This document shows positions 1-6,022 of a stretch of DNA of 6,897 nt, in pieces. Below the pieces are notes generated by a model, which did not search any database, was not told where the DNA came from, and saw only the letters and a program-made list of their open reading frames with translations. A program made the position numbers and the translations under genes. Numbering within the stretch: the first letter of the stretch is position 1; each line of letters begins with the position of its first letter. This DNA is from Verrucomicrobiota bacterium (GTDB lineage: Bacteria; Verrucomicrobiota; Verrucomicrobiia; Opitutales; UBA2995), in NCBI GenBank assembly GCA_027297085.1, contig JAPUIL010000289.1:1-6897 (forward strand), read 5' to 3'.

Positions 1-1705
1 CGCCGGCATCGCTTTCGCGGGCGATCAAGTTCTTAAACTGGGTGTGGAAGAACACAGCTTCACCATACCATTTGTTACCTCTGGTTTTTACTCCGGCTTC
101 AAAACTATCCGTTTTTTCCGGATCTAGTCCACTCCGTGTCGATCCTGGGCTAAGCAAGGAAATTCCCCGATGCAGTCCGGCAAAGAACTTCGTAGCTTCA
201 TCGACGTTGTATTCAAAAGTAACGCCGGGTGCAGCAACATCGTAGCTTCCGGCATCTTCGTCAGCAGGATCTCTTCCATCGGCCCTGAAATAGTCCCAGT
301 CTACCTCCTCGTAGCGGATCCCTGGAGTAATGGCTATGTTGCCCGACGAAATGCGATCCATCACATAAACCGAGGTACTGTCTACCTTTTGCCGGCGGTT
401 ACCAGCAGAACCTCCCGGCTCGGACTTTCCGTAGAGGATGAATTCATCCACACCACCCTCATCGTTCATATTATAAACATCTTCCCACTGGAAACGCCGA
501 ATCTGGTCACGGTGAACTCTCAAACCGGCTGTGATATCGTGGTGGACTTTGCCGAGGTAAAACTCACCTTTAAACTCCGATTGAATCCCGCCTAGGAAAT
601 AATTGCGGTTGTTAGCTTTTACTCGAAGTTCTCCAGCCCGTATTCCGGTTAACACTTCGTATAGCTCAGTGCCATTGAAGAGAGCGGTTGCAAGGTCTTT
701 GCCGTCGACTTTGTTCAGTTTATACCAATTGCGGTGAAAATTGTTATAGTAGGCAGTCGTAGAAAGCGTGTTACCATTCCCCCAACGGGATTGGTGACGA
801 AGGTAAGTACGTGTCTGGTGGGTAATAATTTCATCGAATCTTGAAGCTGCATACCGCCGGAAAGAATCGGTTTCAAAATCTTCAGTCGAAAGTCCCAGAT
901 AAGTTTCGTCCGCACGAAAGTCAGAATAGCCTGCCTTGAACTCAAAGAAATGATACTGGGGTGAATTGGGCTGCCAGCTGAACTTGACCATGGAATCCGC
1001 TTTTTCGAAACCAGTCTCGTCCGAACCTTCATAGGCTTCGGTACTATCGATGGTTTTAAATCCGTCGGTCTGACGAGTATAAACTTCGGCTAAGTAGCCA
1101 AAGGTTCCGGCCTCCGATTCGTTCTTACCACCATACCATAGATGAGCTCGCCAATCGTTGTTTTCGCCGTATTGAAGTTTCAGGTACCCCTCTTCGTGAA
1201 GTGGAATGGGAGTTGAAAGATAGTTTAATACACCTCCTGTCGTATGCGGACCATACTGAATCTGACTCGAGCCCTTTAGGACTTCGAGGGATGACGTACG
1301 TCCTGCCGTGGGAGAGTAATAGGCTGACGGCGCGGCATAGGGAGCGGGAGCGGTGAGCACACCATCTTCCATCATGGTCAGTTTTCCACTTCGATTCGAA
1401 TCTACTCCACGTAAACTGATATTGGGAAATAATCCATAGCCGTCTTCTCCCCGAAAATATACGCCAGGCACTTGCCGAAGGATTTGATCAATGTTCGCAT
1501 ATTGGAAATTCGCAATTTCTTCCTGGGCCAGGTAAAAACCGGAACCCGGAACTTCGAAAACCGATTCCTTGGATCCCAGAACCTTAAACTCATCCATATC
1601 GAATAGCGGTCCTTCAACCTCCTGGGTCCACCCGAAAGGGTTGATCCACAAGTAAAGGAGGCTGAATCCAATCCATTTCAAAGTCTGTATCTTTAAGGAA
1701 TGCAT
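1..1705 (-). CDS. FecA-like TonB-dependent outer-membrane receptor (3' end cut by window)
   Basis: The minus-strand frame from ATG at 1705 stays open to base 1: 568 codons with no stop or frameshift. It encodes an outer-membrane active transporter that would use TonB energy to import a ferric chelate. A basic, hydrophobic signal peptide covers about residues 1-27, followed by a TonB-box-like DEFKVLG (38-44). The plug domain spans about 48-165, with DQILRQVPGVYFRG (73-86), SLRGVDSNRSG, PAPYAAP (120-126) and EVLKGSSQIQYGPHTTGG (141-158). The barrel begins near 170. FecA-type signatures are the plug PAPY..P and YGPH segments, TYLGLSTEDF (268-277) and STTAYYNNFHRNWYKL (315-330). It has no N-terminal signalling (STN) domain, so it is probably a transporter only. 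The family usually has about 700-780 residues, so the last 150-200 are probably outside. GGAAG lies only 2 bases before the ATG, an awkward ribosome site, but an in-frame TGA upstream leaves no better ATG. Substrate is unknown; ferric citrate or another siderophore is inferred from family resemblance only. Confidence 0.93.
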   Translation of the reverse strand, partial: MHSLKIQTLKWIGFSLLYLWINPFGWTQEVEGPLFDMDEFKVLGSKESVFEVPGSGFYLAQEEIANFQYANIDQILRQVPGVYFRGEDGYGLFPNISLRGVDSNRSGKLTMMEDGVLTAPAPYAAPSAYYSPTAGRTSSLEVLKGSSQIQYGPHTTGGVLNYLSTPIPLHEEGYLKLQYGENNDWRAHLWYGGKNESEAGTFGYLAEVYTRQTDGFKTIDSTEAYEGSDETGFEKADSMVKFSWQPNSPQYHFFEFKAGYSDFRADETYLGLSTEDFETDSFRRYAASRFDEIITHQTRTYLRHQSRWGNGNTLSTTAYYNNFHRNWYKLNKVDGKDLATALFNGTELYEVLTGIRAGELRVKANNRNYFLGGIQSEFKGEFYLGKVHHDITAGLRVHRDQIRRFQWEDVYNMNDEGGVDEFILYGKSEPGGSAGNRRQKVDSTSVYVMDRISSGNIAITPGIRYEEVDWDYFRADGRDPADEDAGSYDVAAPGVTFEYNVDEATKFFAGLHRGISLLSPGSTRSGLDPEKTDSFEAGVKTRGNKWYGEAVFFHTQFKNLIARESDAG

Positions 1706-1733
1706 TTCTTCCAATATAAAGCGGAAAACAAGT

Positions 1734-1752
1734 GAAACTGAGTCTCATTAGC
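1734..1752 (-). promoter_or_regulatory. Second candidate Fur-type site
   Basis: On the minus strand the site reads GCTAATGAGACTCAGTTTC. It matches the 19-base Fur consensus at 14 positions by hand count and shares the AATGAGAC core with the better site 39 bases away. It lies 29-47 bases upstream of the receptor start codon, a position that could block initiation of receptor transcription. A possible -35 hexamer TTGACT (minus strand, 1762-1757) lies just upstream of it, but I see no convincing -10 hexamer at the right distance. Confidence 0.4.
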
Positions 1753-1772
1753 CATGAGTCAACGGCTTAATT

Positions 1773-1791
1773 GATAATGGGTCTCATTTTC
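1773..1791 (-). promoter_or_regulatory. Candidate Fur box (best match)
   Basis: Read on the minus strand, this 19-base site is GAAAATGAGACCCATTATC. It matches the classical Fur consensus GATAATGATAATCATTATC at 15 of 19 positions, counted by hand, including an intact right arm CATTATC. It lies 68 bases before the receptor ATG, between the divergent iron-receptor and heme genes, where iron-dependent repression would make sense. The consensus comes from proteobacteria. Whether the host's Fur uses it, and whether another regulator is responsible, cannot be seen here. Confidence 0.5.
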
Positions 1792-1798
1792 TTTTATT

Positions 1799-1804
1799 TA
1801 TAAT
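1799..1804 (+). promoter_or_regulatory. Possible -10 element for the heme operon
   Basis: A perfect TATAAT lies 85 bases before the hemH ATG, just downstream of the best Fur-like site. The nearest -35-like hexamer is TTGATA at 1771-1776, but the spacing is 22 bases, longer than the usual 16-18, and the hexamer at 17 bases is poor. If used, transcription would begin near 1811 and the operator site would overlap the promoter. The A+T-rich context makes a chance match quite possible. Confidence 0.3.
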
Positions 1805-1875
1805 GATTCAAATTTGAGACTCAGATTTTTCAGGTCTCATTGATGAGCCCTGAGGTTGACAGTTCCCTCTCATTC

Positions 1876-1881
1876 AGAAGG
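1876..1881 (+). promoter_or_regulatory. Ribosome binding site of hemH
   Basis: AGAAGG ends 8 bases before the ATG at 1890. An in-frame TGA at 1857-1859 prevents any longer start, so this site and the ATG fix the hemH start well. Confidence 0.6.
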
Positions 1882-1889
1882 TTAGGCCT

Positions 1890-2903
1890 ATGCCTCGAAA
1901 AGCTGTCCTGATCCTGAATCTCGGTTCGCCCGACTCCACTTCCGTCGCGGATGTTCGCCGTTACCTGAAAGAATTCCTGTTGGATGAGCGGGTTATCGAT
2001 TCCGCACCTTTGGTTCGCAATTTGCTGGTTCGCGGGGTGATATTGCCAACTCGACCAAAACGCACGGCCGCGGCTTATAAGAAAATATGGACCGCCGAGG
2101 GAAGTCCTCTGATTGCTACTAGCAAGAACGTGCAGAAGAAAGTGCAAAAGAGAGTGGATGTCCCTGTTGAGCTAGCCATGCGATATGGCTCTCCATCTAT
2201 TCCCGATGCTGTCAGCCGCCTGAAAAACCAGGGAGTCGAAGAGCTCTTCATAATGCCCATGTATCCTCACTACGCTATGTCGAGCTATGAAACAGTACTT
2301 GTGCGAGTTCAGGAGGAGATCAGAATTCAGGCACCGCCTATGACTTGGACAGTGCTTCAACCCTTTTATAAGGACGAAGACTACATCAGTGCATTGGTCG
2401 AAAATTCCAGCTCATATATCACCGGCGACCTTGATAAGGTCCTCTTCAGTTTTCACGGCATTCCGGAACGGCATTTGCGGAAAGCCGATTCCTCTCATGC
2501 CCACTGCTTAACGACTCCCGATTGCTGCAATGTTTGTCACCCGGCACAAAGCACCTGTTACCGTCACCAGTGTTTTGAAACTGTCAAATCCGTTACCCGC
2601 AAACTTGGTCTACCCATGGGCAAGCAATCGATTTCTTTTCAATCTCGCTTGACACGAGAGCCCTGGTTGCGCCCTTTCACCGACCACGTGCTTAAGGAGT
2701 TTCCCAAACAGGGTATTAAACGCATAGCGGTCATCTGCCCATCTTTTGTGGCCGACTGTTTGGAAACGCTCGAAGAAATCGAAATGGAAGGACGAAAAGA
2801 GTTTCTTGCTGCTGGCGGTGAATACTTCACAATGATTCCCTGCTTAAATGAACACCCTGCTTGGATATCTATGCTCGTGAACCGGATCCAAGACTGGGCT
2901 TAA
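1890..2903 (+). CDS. hemH: Ferrochelatase (protoporphyrin/coproporphyrin ferrochelatase)
   Basis: This 337-residue enzyme inserts ferrous iron into a porphyrin, the closing step of heme synthesis, probably in the cytoplasm or at the inner membrane face. It begins with the family's LILNLGSPDS (7-16) and VRRYLKEFL (22-30). Next come YKKIWTAEGSPL (63-74), MRYGSPSI (97-104) and MPMYPHYA (122-129). The catalytic histidine is His189 in SFHGIPERHL, and SFQSRLTREPWLRP (249-262) follows. CPSFVADCLETLEEI (283-297) carries the likely catalytic Glu292. The C-terminal half resembles the E. coli enzyme (CPGFAADCLETLEEI), with Cys290 where human and Bacillus enzymes have His. After the catalytic loop there is a cysteine-rich insert, Cys206, 212, 213, 216, 223 and 228, absent from the E. 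coli protein and possibly a metal or Fe-S ligand set. It is the first gene of the heme operon; the next gene starts 22 bases later. Whether the substrate is proto- or coproporphyrin cannot be told from this sequence. Confidence 0.96.
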   Translation: MPRKAVLILNLGSPDSTSVADVRRYLKEFLLDERVIDSAPLVRNLLVRGVILPTRPKRTAAAYKKIWTAEGSPLIATSKNVQKKVQKRVDVPVELAMRYGSPSIPDAVSRLKNQGVEELFIMPMYPHYAMSSYETVLVRVQEEIRIQAPPMTWTVLQPFYKDEDYISALVENSSSYITGDLDKVLFSFHGIPERHLRKADSSHAHCLTTPDCCNVCHPAQSTCYRHQCFETVKSVTRKLGLPMGKQSISFQSRLTREPWLRPFTDHVLKEFPKQGIKRIAVICPSFVADCLETLEEIEMEGRKEFLAAGGEYFTMIPCLNEHPAWISMLVNRIQDWA

Positions 2904-2925
2904 TATCCCTAAAACCAAAATACAC

Positions 2926-3786
2926 ATGGAATTGAACCCCAATGTTGACGTCTTGTGGATCGGTATAGGCAATCTGCTATACACTCTGGGATTCATCACT
3001 GCGATATTTTACCTACTGAGGGCCAGACACCACCCACGCTGGTTACTCTACATGCTAATTGCTGGAGGCTACGCCATCCAAACCTACGGACTGTACCTTC
3101 GTGGCATGGAAGTCCAAGGTTGTCCGACGGGTAACACCTTTGAAATCGTTCAATTTGTCATCTGGTCTCTCACATTCTGCTTCCTGGTGCTGGGGCCGGC
3201 GTTTCGCCTGAGTTTGTTTGGCTTTTTCACAGCTGGGCTCGCTGTGATGCTATCTATTCTTTCCTACGCTATTCCTGCCTGGGATACACCCTACCCTATC
3301 AACGCATCTGGCGCCAATCCTTCGGTCGAATTTCATGCCTCGCTGGCGGTTTTCTCATATGGAATTTTCGGACTCCTGGCGGTGAGCTCTATACTCTATC
3401 TTCTACAAAATTATTCACTCAAACATCATCGTTGGAAGGGAGTTTTTGCCTTTCTACCATCCTTGGTAGAATCGGAGACCATGACCCTGCGGATGCTTGC
3501 AGCAGGTAGTGGAGTTCTCACCGTATCCCTGTTGGTTGGATCCGTTTATTGGATACAAAACTCTGCGGAGGTGGACAGTGCCAAGCTGGTAGCCACGGTG
3601 GCCGTATGGCTAGCATACTTGGTCGTTCTGGGCCTGCGTTTGATCAACCGGCTTTACGCCAAACGTTTGGCGGTTACTTGCATTGTATTATTTTTTGTAG
3701 CCATTCTCTCCATCTGGCCCATCGACGCCAGCCGGCACTCAAAAGCGCCTTCCAACGCTGCAACTCAATTGTCTCCCTCCGAATGA
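2926..3786 (+). CDS. hemX: HemX/CcsA-family integral membrane protein
   Basis: This 286-residue, very hydrophobic protein has about eight membrane segments, near residues 9-30, 40-58, 72-90, 94-113, 136-160, 192-210, 221-240 and 247-265. It belongs to the cytochrome c assembly family: GCPTGNTFEIVQFVIW (65-80) fits the family's G-x-P-x-x-N-x-(F/Y)-E signature, and FHASLAVFSYGIFGLL (136-151) holds the conserved His137. The tryptophan-rich WWD heme-handling loop of true CcsA/CcmC is not recognisable, and residues 172-270 hold no histidine, so the second heme-ligand histidine is absent. Length, topology and the position directly before hemA match Bacillus-type HemX, which is known to affect the amount of glutamyl-tRNA reductase. 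I therefore favour HemX over a cytochrome c synthase component; the symbol is provisional. No Shine-Dalgarno sequence is visible in the 22-base A-rich gap before the ATG. The last codons overlap hemA as ATGA. A short polar tail follows the last segment. Confidence 0.8.
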   Translation: MELNPNVDVLWIGIGNLLYTLGFITAIFYLLRARHHPRWLLYMLIAGGYAIQTYGLYLRGMEVQGCPTGNTFEIVQFVIWSLTFCFLVLGPAFRLSLFGFFTAGLAVMLSILSYAIPAWDTPYPINASGANPSVEFHASLAVFSYGIFGLLAVSSILYLLQNYSLKHHRWKGVFAFLPSLVESETMTLRMLAAGSGVLTVSLLVGSVYWIQNSAEVDSAKLVATVAVWLAYLVVLGLRLINRLYAKRLAVTCIVLFFVAILSIWPIDASRHSKAPSNAATQLSPSE

Positions 3787-4850
3787 TTGACGGAAAGCGC
3801 ACATTCATTTGCTGGGGAGTCAGTCACCACACGGCCTCCATCGAATACCGGGAAAAAATCAGCCCGAATCCGGATCAACTTGACCAAATTTACCAGAAGT
3901 TGAACGACCAGGACTGGATGAATGAAATGACGGTACTGAGCACTTGTAATCGGCTGGAGATCTACGGGGCAACATACGAAACCGACTCACACAAACTCAC
4001 TACCGCTCTATCAAAGATTCTCAATGTCGACAAAGATGTCCTGATCGAAAAATCCAACCTGCTGGTTGGCGAAAAAGCCCTGCAGCATTTGTTTGCTGTG
4101 ACAGCGGGTCTGGATTCCCAAATCATTGGAGAGGTTGAAATCACCGGACAGGTAAAACAGGCATTCCTCCACGCAGCCAAAAAACGCACAGTGGGTCGGA
4201 TGTTAAATAAAGCGTTTCAAAAAAGCTTTCAGACTACCAAGTGGATTCGATCCAACACCAACATAGGCAAGGGACAGATTAATGTAGCCACAGTGGCGGT
4301 AGACCTTGCCCTGAAGGTGTTTGGCAACCTTCGCAATTCGACAACGCTTGTAATTGGTGCGGGAGATATAGCTGAAAAAACGATCTCGGCATTACGTAGC
4401 CGCGGAGCACGCAATCTCATCCATAGTAATCGCACATTCGAAAAGGCCCAAGAGCTCGCTTTAACTACTGGGGGTAAAGCGATACCAATTGAAAGCCTGG
4501 ATAGTTTTCTGAACAAAGCGGATGTCGTGTTGTGTTCGACAGCTTCGCCGGATTTCATCCTCACAGAACCGCGCATGAACACTTTTCTCAAAAAACGCGC
4601 AGTTCGTCCTCTGTGTCTTCTCGACTTGGCCCTACCCCGCGACATCGATCCTGCCATAGATAAATTTCCCAACGTTTTTCTCTACAATCTGGATGACCTA
4701 GCTGAGATTGCCGATGCCAACCTGAAAGCCCGCAAAGAAGAGCTGGGCAAATGCCGGGAACACATCGAAAAGAAGATCCACCACTTGATGCACGGACACA
4801 CTCAAAAATCCATGCAGGATCCGGAACCAGGTGGAATCCAACAGACCTAA
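3783..4850 (+). CDS. hemA: Glutamyl-tRNA reductase, short form
   Basis: This enzyme reduces glutamyl-tRNA(Glu) with NADPH to glutamate-1-semialdehyde, the first committed step of C5-pathway tetrapyrrole synthesis. The 355-residue protein shows GVSHHTASIEYREKIS (12-27) and the catalytic Cys55 in VLSTCNRLEIYG. It also has AGLDSQIIGEVEITGQVKQA (108-127), the NADPH-binding IGAGDIAEKT (191-200), SNRTFEKA (215-222), LLDLALPRDIDP (279-290) and YNLDDL (301-306). I chose ATG 3783 because the family's N-terminus begins just after it and it overlaps the upstream stop as ATGA. The frame is open further upstream to 3549, but that stretch is hemX read in another frame. No Shine-Dalgarno sequence precedes it (the region is CT-rich), so translation probably depends on coupling to hemX. 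The protein ends soon after the spinal helix begins and lacks most of the C-terminal dimerization domain seen in the roughly 420-residue E. coli enzyme. Confidence 0.96.
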   Translation: MIDGKRTFICWGVSHHTASIEYREKISPNPDQLDQIYQKLNDQDWMNEMTVLSTCNRLEIYGATYETDSHKLTTALSKILNVDKDVLIEKSNLLVGEKALQHLFAVTAGLDSQIIGEVEITGQVKQAFLHAAKKRTVGRMLNKAFQKSFQTTKWIRSNTNIGKGQINVATVAVDLALKVFGNLRNSTTLVIGAGDIAEKTISALRSRGARNLIHSNRTFEKAQELALTTGGKAIPIESLDSFLNKADVVLCSTASPDFILTEPRMNTFLKKRAVRPLCLLDLALPRDIDPAIDKFPNVFLYNLDDLAEIADANLKARKEELGKCREHIEKKIHHLMHGHTQKSMQDPEPGGIQQT

Positions 4851-6022
4851 CTCAAAAAACGGGACACCCAATTCCACGGTGTTTCTGGACTCTCCCCCTG
4901 CAAAACGTGTTTCAATTCTTCACAATCTTTTTGAGTGGTCGCTATATTGGCTTCATCCGTTAAACAACGATTCAGCTCCTTGGCCAACACAGCAGGTTTG
5001 GCTTTATACTGAGTAAACTCCGGATAATAAGGCTTATTGAGAAGCAAATTGGCTATACCAATAAACGGGATATTCACCATCAAGCGTCCGAGTATATATG
5101 AAAATATATGAATAGCATGAACAATCCGACCCGGAATACCAGCCAACCCACAACGCAGTGACATGGTTCCAGATGTGGTTAATACCGCACTGGCCTCAAT
5201 CCGGCCCTCATTGCCAACTTTTTCAATATGGTCACTGATTTCGGGGAAGCGGTCCAACACTTGCTCAATTTCTGCAAGAATGGTTTTACTGGGGTATATG
5301 ACCAACGCCTCCCTGCTTTCATACTCATTCAAATACCATTTATAAGACTCCAATAAAACGGGCAGCACACGCCTCACATTCGATACTCGGCTACCACCAA
5401 GCAAAAGGATCTTACCGTCTCGATTATAAACCAGTTCGCAAGCTTGCTTGCTCTGCAAAAATGGATGCCCGACATAGGTCGTCTCCAAGGAGGTATCAGC
5501 GAAGCATTCGACTTCAAAAGGAAAGATAACTGACAACGCGTCCAGCATCCTCGCCATCTCGAACCGTCGTTTTGCCTTCCAAGCCCAGACCTGCGGACTG
5601 ATGTAATATAAAAGCAATGTCTCTCCTCCAGCCTTCTTGGCGATTCCCAGGTCAAAGAGCGCTTTTGCCATACGCAGATTAAACCCCGGGTAATCTACAA
5701 AGAGCACCGCCCTGGGCTTATGTATTTGAATCCATTCAACCATATTCCCAAACAATTTTTTGAAATACTTGTAGTGTTTGAGAACTTCCACAAAGCCGAC
5801 CACCGAGAGATCTGTAAGGTCAAAAAGCAATTGTGCACCTGCAGCTAGCAAGTGCTTTCCACCTACAGTCGCAACCTTTAGTTCAGGCCGTTCCTCCAGT
5901 AAGTGTTTCACCAATACGGCTGCATGTTCGTCACCGGAGTGTTCACCGGCAATCACCAGTAAATCAATAGGCCCATGATCTGGTGCATCCAGTTCATCAG
6001 GCAGCTCCAGCACGTAGCTCAT
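4847..6022 (-). CDS. lpxB: Lipid-A-disaccharide synthase
   Basis: This 391-residue family GT19 glycosyltransferase joins UDP-2,3-diacylglucosamine and lipid X to make the beta-1,6-linked lipid A disaccharide on the cytoplasmic face of the inner membrane. Family landmarks appear in order: VIAGEHSGDEHAA (23-35), LSVVGFVEVL (72-81), FVDYPGFNLRMAK (108-120), YYISPQVWAWKAKR (139-152), IFPFE (166-170), YVGHPF (183-188), LLLGGSRVSNVRRVLP (206-221), TTSGTMSLRCGLAGIP (282-297), and IGIANLLLNKPYYPEFTQ (321-338). The LLLGGSR segment has Gly where most members have Pro (LLPGSR), probably a tolerated change. Residues 1-18 form an acidic N-terminal extension before the first strand. The ATG overlaps the stop of the upstream oxidoreductase as ATGA, with only a weak AGG nearby, so the two are probably coupled. 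Its TAG stop overlaps the convergent hemA stop. Confidence 0.95.
   Translation of the reverse strand: MSYVLELPDELDAPDHGPIDLLVIAGEHSGDEHAAVLVKHLLEERPELKVATVGGKHLLAAGAQLLFDLTDLSVVGFVEVLKHYKYFKKLFGNMVEWIQIHKPRAVLFVDYPGFNLRMAKALFDLGIAKKAGGETLLLYYISPQVWAWKAKRRFEMARMLDALSVIFPFEVECFADTSLETTYVGHPFLQSKQACELVYNRDGKILLLGGSRVSNVRRVLPVLLESYKWYLNEYESREALVIYPSKTILAEIEQVLDRFPEISDHIEKVGNEGRIEASAVLTTSGTMSLRCGLAGIPGRIVHAIHIFSYILGRLMVNIPFIGIANLLLNKPYYPEFTQYKAKPAVLAKELNRCLTDEANIATTQKDCEELKHVLQGESPETPWNWVSRFLS

Larger units (their letters stand above)
1738..1841. repeat. Cluster of TGAGAC/GTCTCA repeats in the divergent intergenic region
   Basis: The hexamer GTCTCA occurs at 1742-1747, 1781-1786 and 1834-1839, each extended to GTCTCATT. 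Its complement TGAGAC occurs at 1815-1820. CTGAGTCTCA (1738-1747) and TGAGACTCAG (1815-1824) are exact 10-base inverted copies, and both contain the odd dyad TGAG-n-CTCA. Four copies in about 100 bases is far above chance. The two leftmost copies fall inside Fur-box-like sites; the other two match that consensus poorly (about 8-9 of 19). The cluster fills most of the 184-base gap between receptor and hemH and looks like a multi-site operator. Confidence 0.65.

Noticed and set aside
170..595. 141-codon plus-strand open frame
   Set aside because: It lies antisense to the receptor, whose minus-strand frame is unbroken and has clear family motifs. The plus-strand product shows no recognisable domain.
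1..1705. Receptor as a decayed pseudogene, because only short open frames are obvious at first sight
   Set aside because: Hand translation from ATG 1705 gives 568 uninterrupted codons with all plug motifs. The gene simply runs off the window edge.
1734..1841. TGAGAC repeats as a CRISPR array or insertion-sequence ends
   Set aside because: The repeats are short, in mixed orientation and unevenly spaced. No transposase, spacer pattern or target duplication is visible.
1856..1861. Perfect TTGACA as a -35 element for hemH
   Set aside because: A -10 at the normal distance would fall on AGGTTA around 1879, a poor hexamer that overlaps the ribosome binding region right before the ATG.
3549..3782. 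78-codon upstream extension of the hemA frame
   Set aside because: It overlaps the hemX coding region in another frame and shows no HemA-like sequence. The family N-terminus fits the ATG at 3783.
4229..4672. 147-codon minus-strand open frame inside hemA
   Set aside because: It is an arginine-rich shadow of hemA in the opposite strand with no recognisable features.
4854..4882. Possible lpxB terminator: ACACC/GGTGT hairpin followed by six T on the minus strand
   Set aside because: The stem has only five pairs with a nine-base loop and a gap before the T run. The T run also lies before the lpxB stop codon, so termination there would truncate the message.
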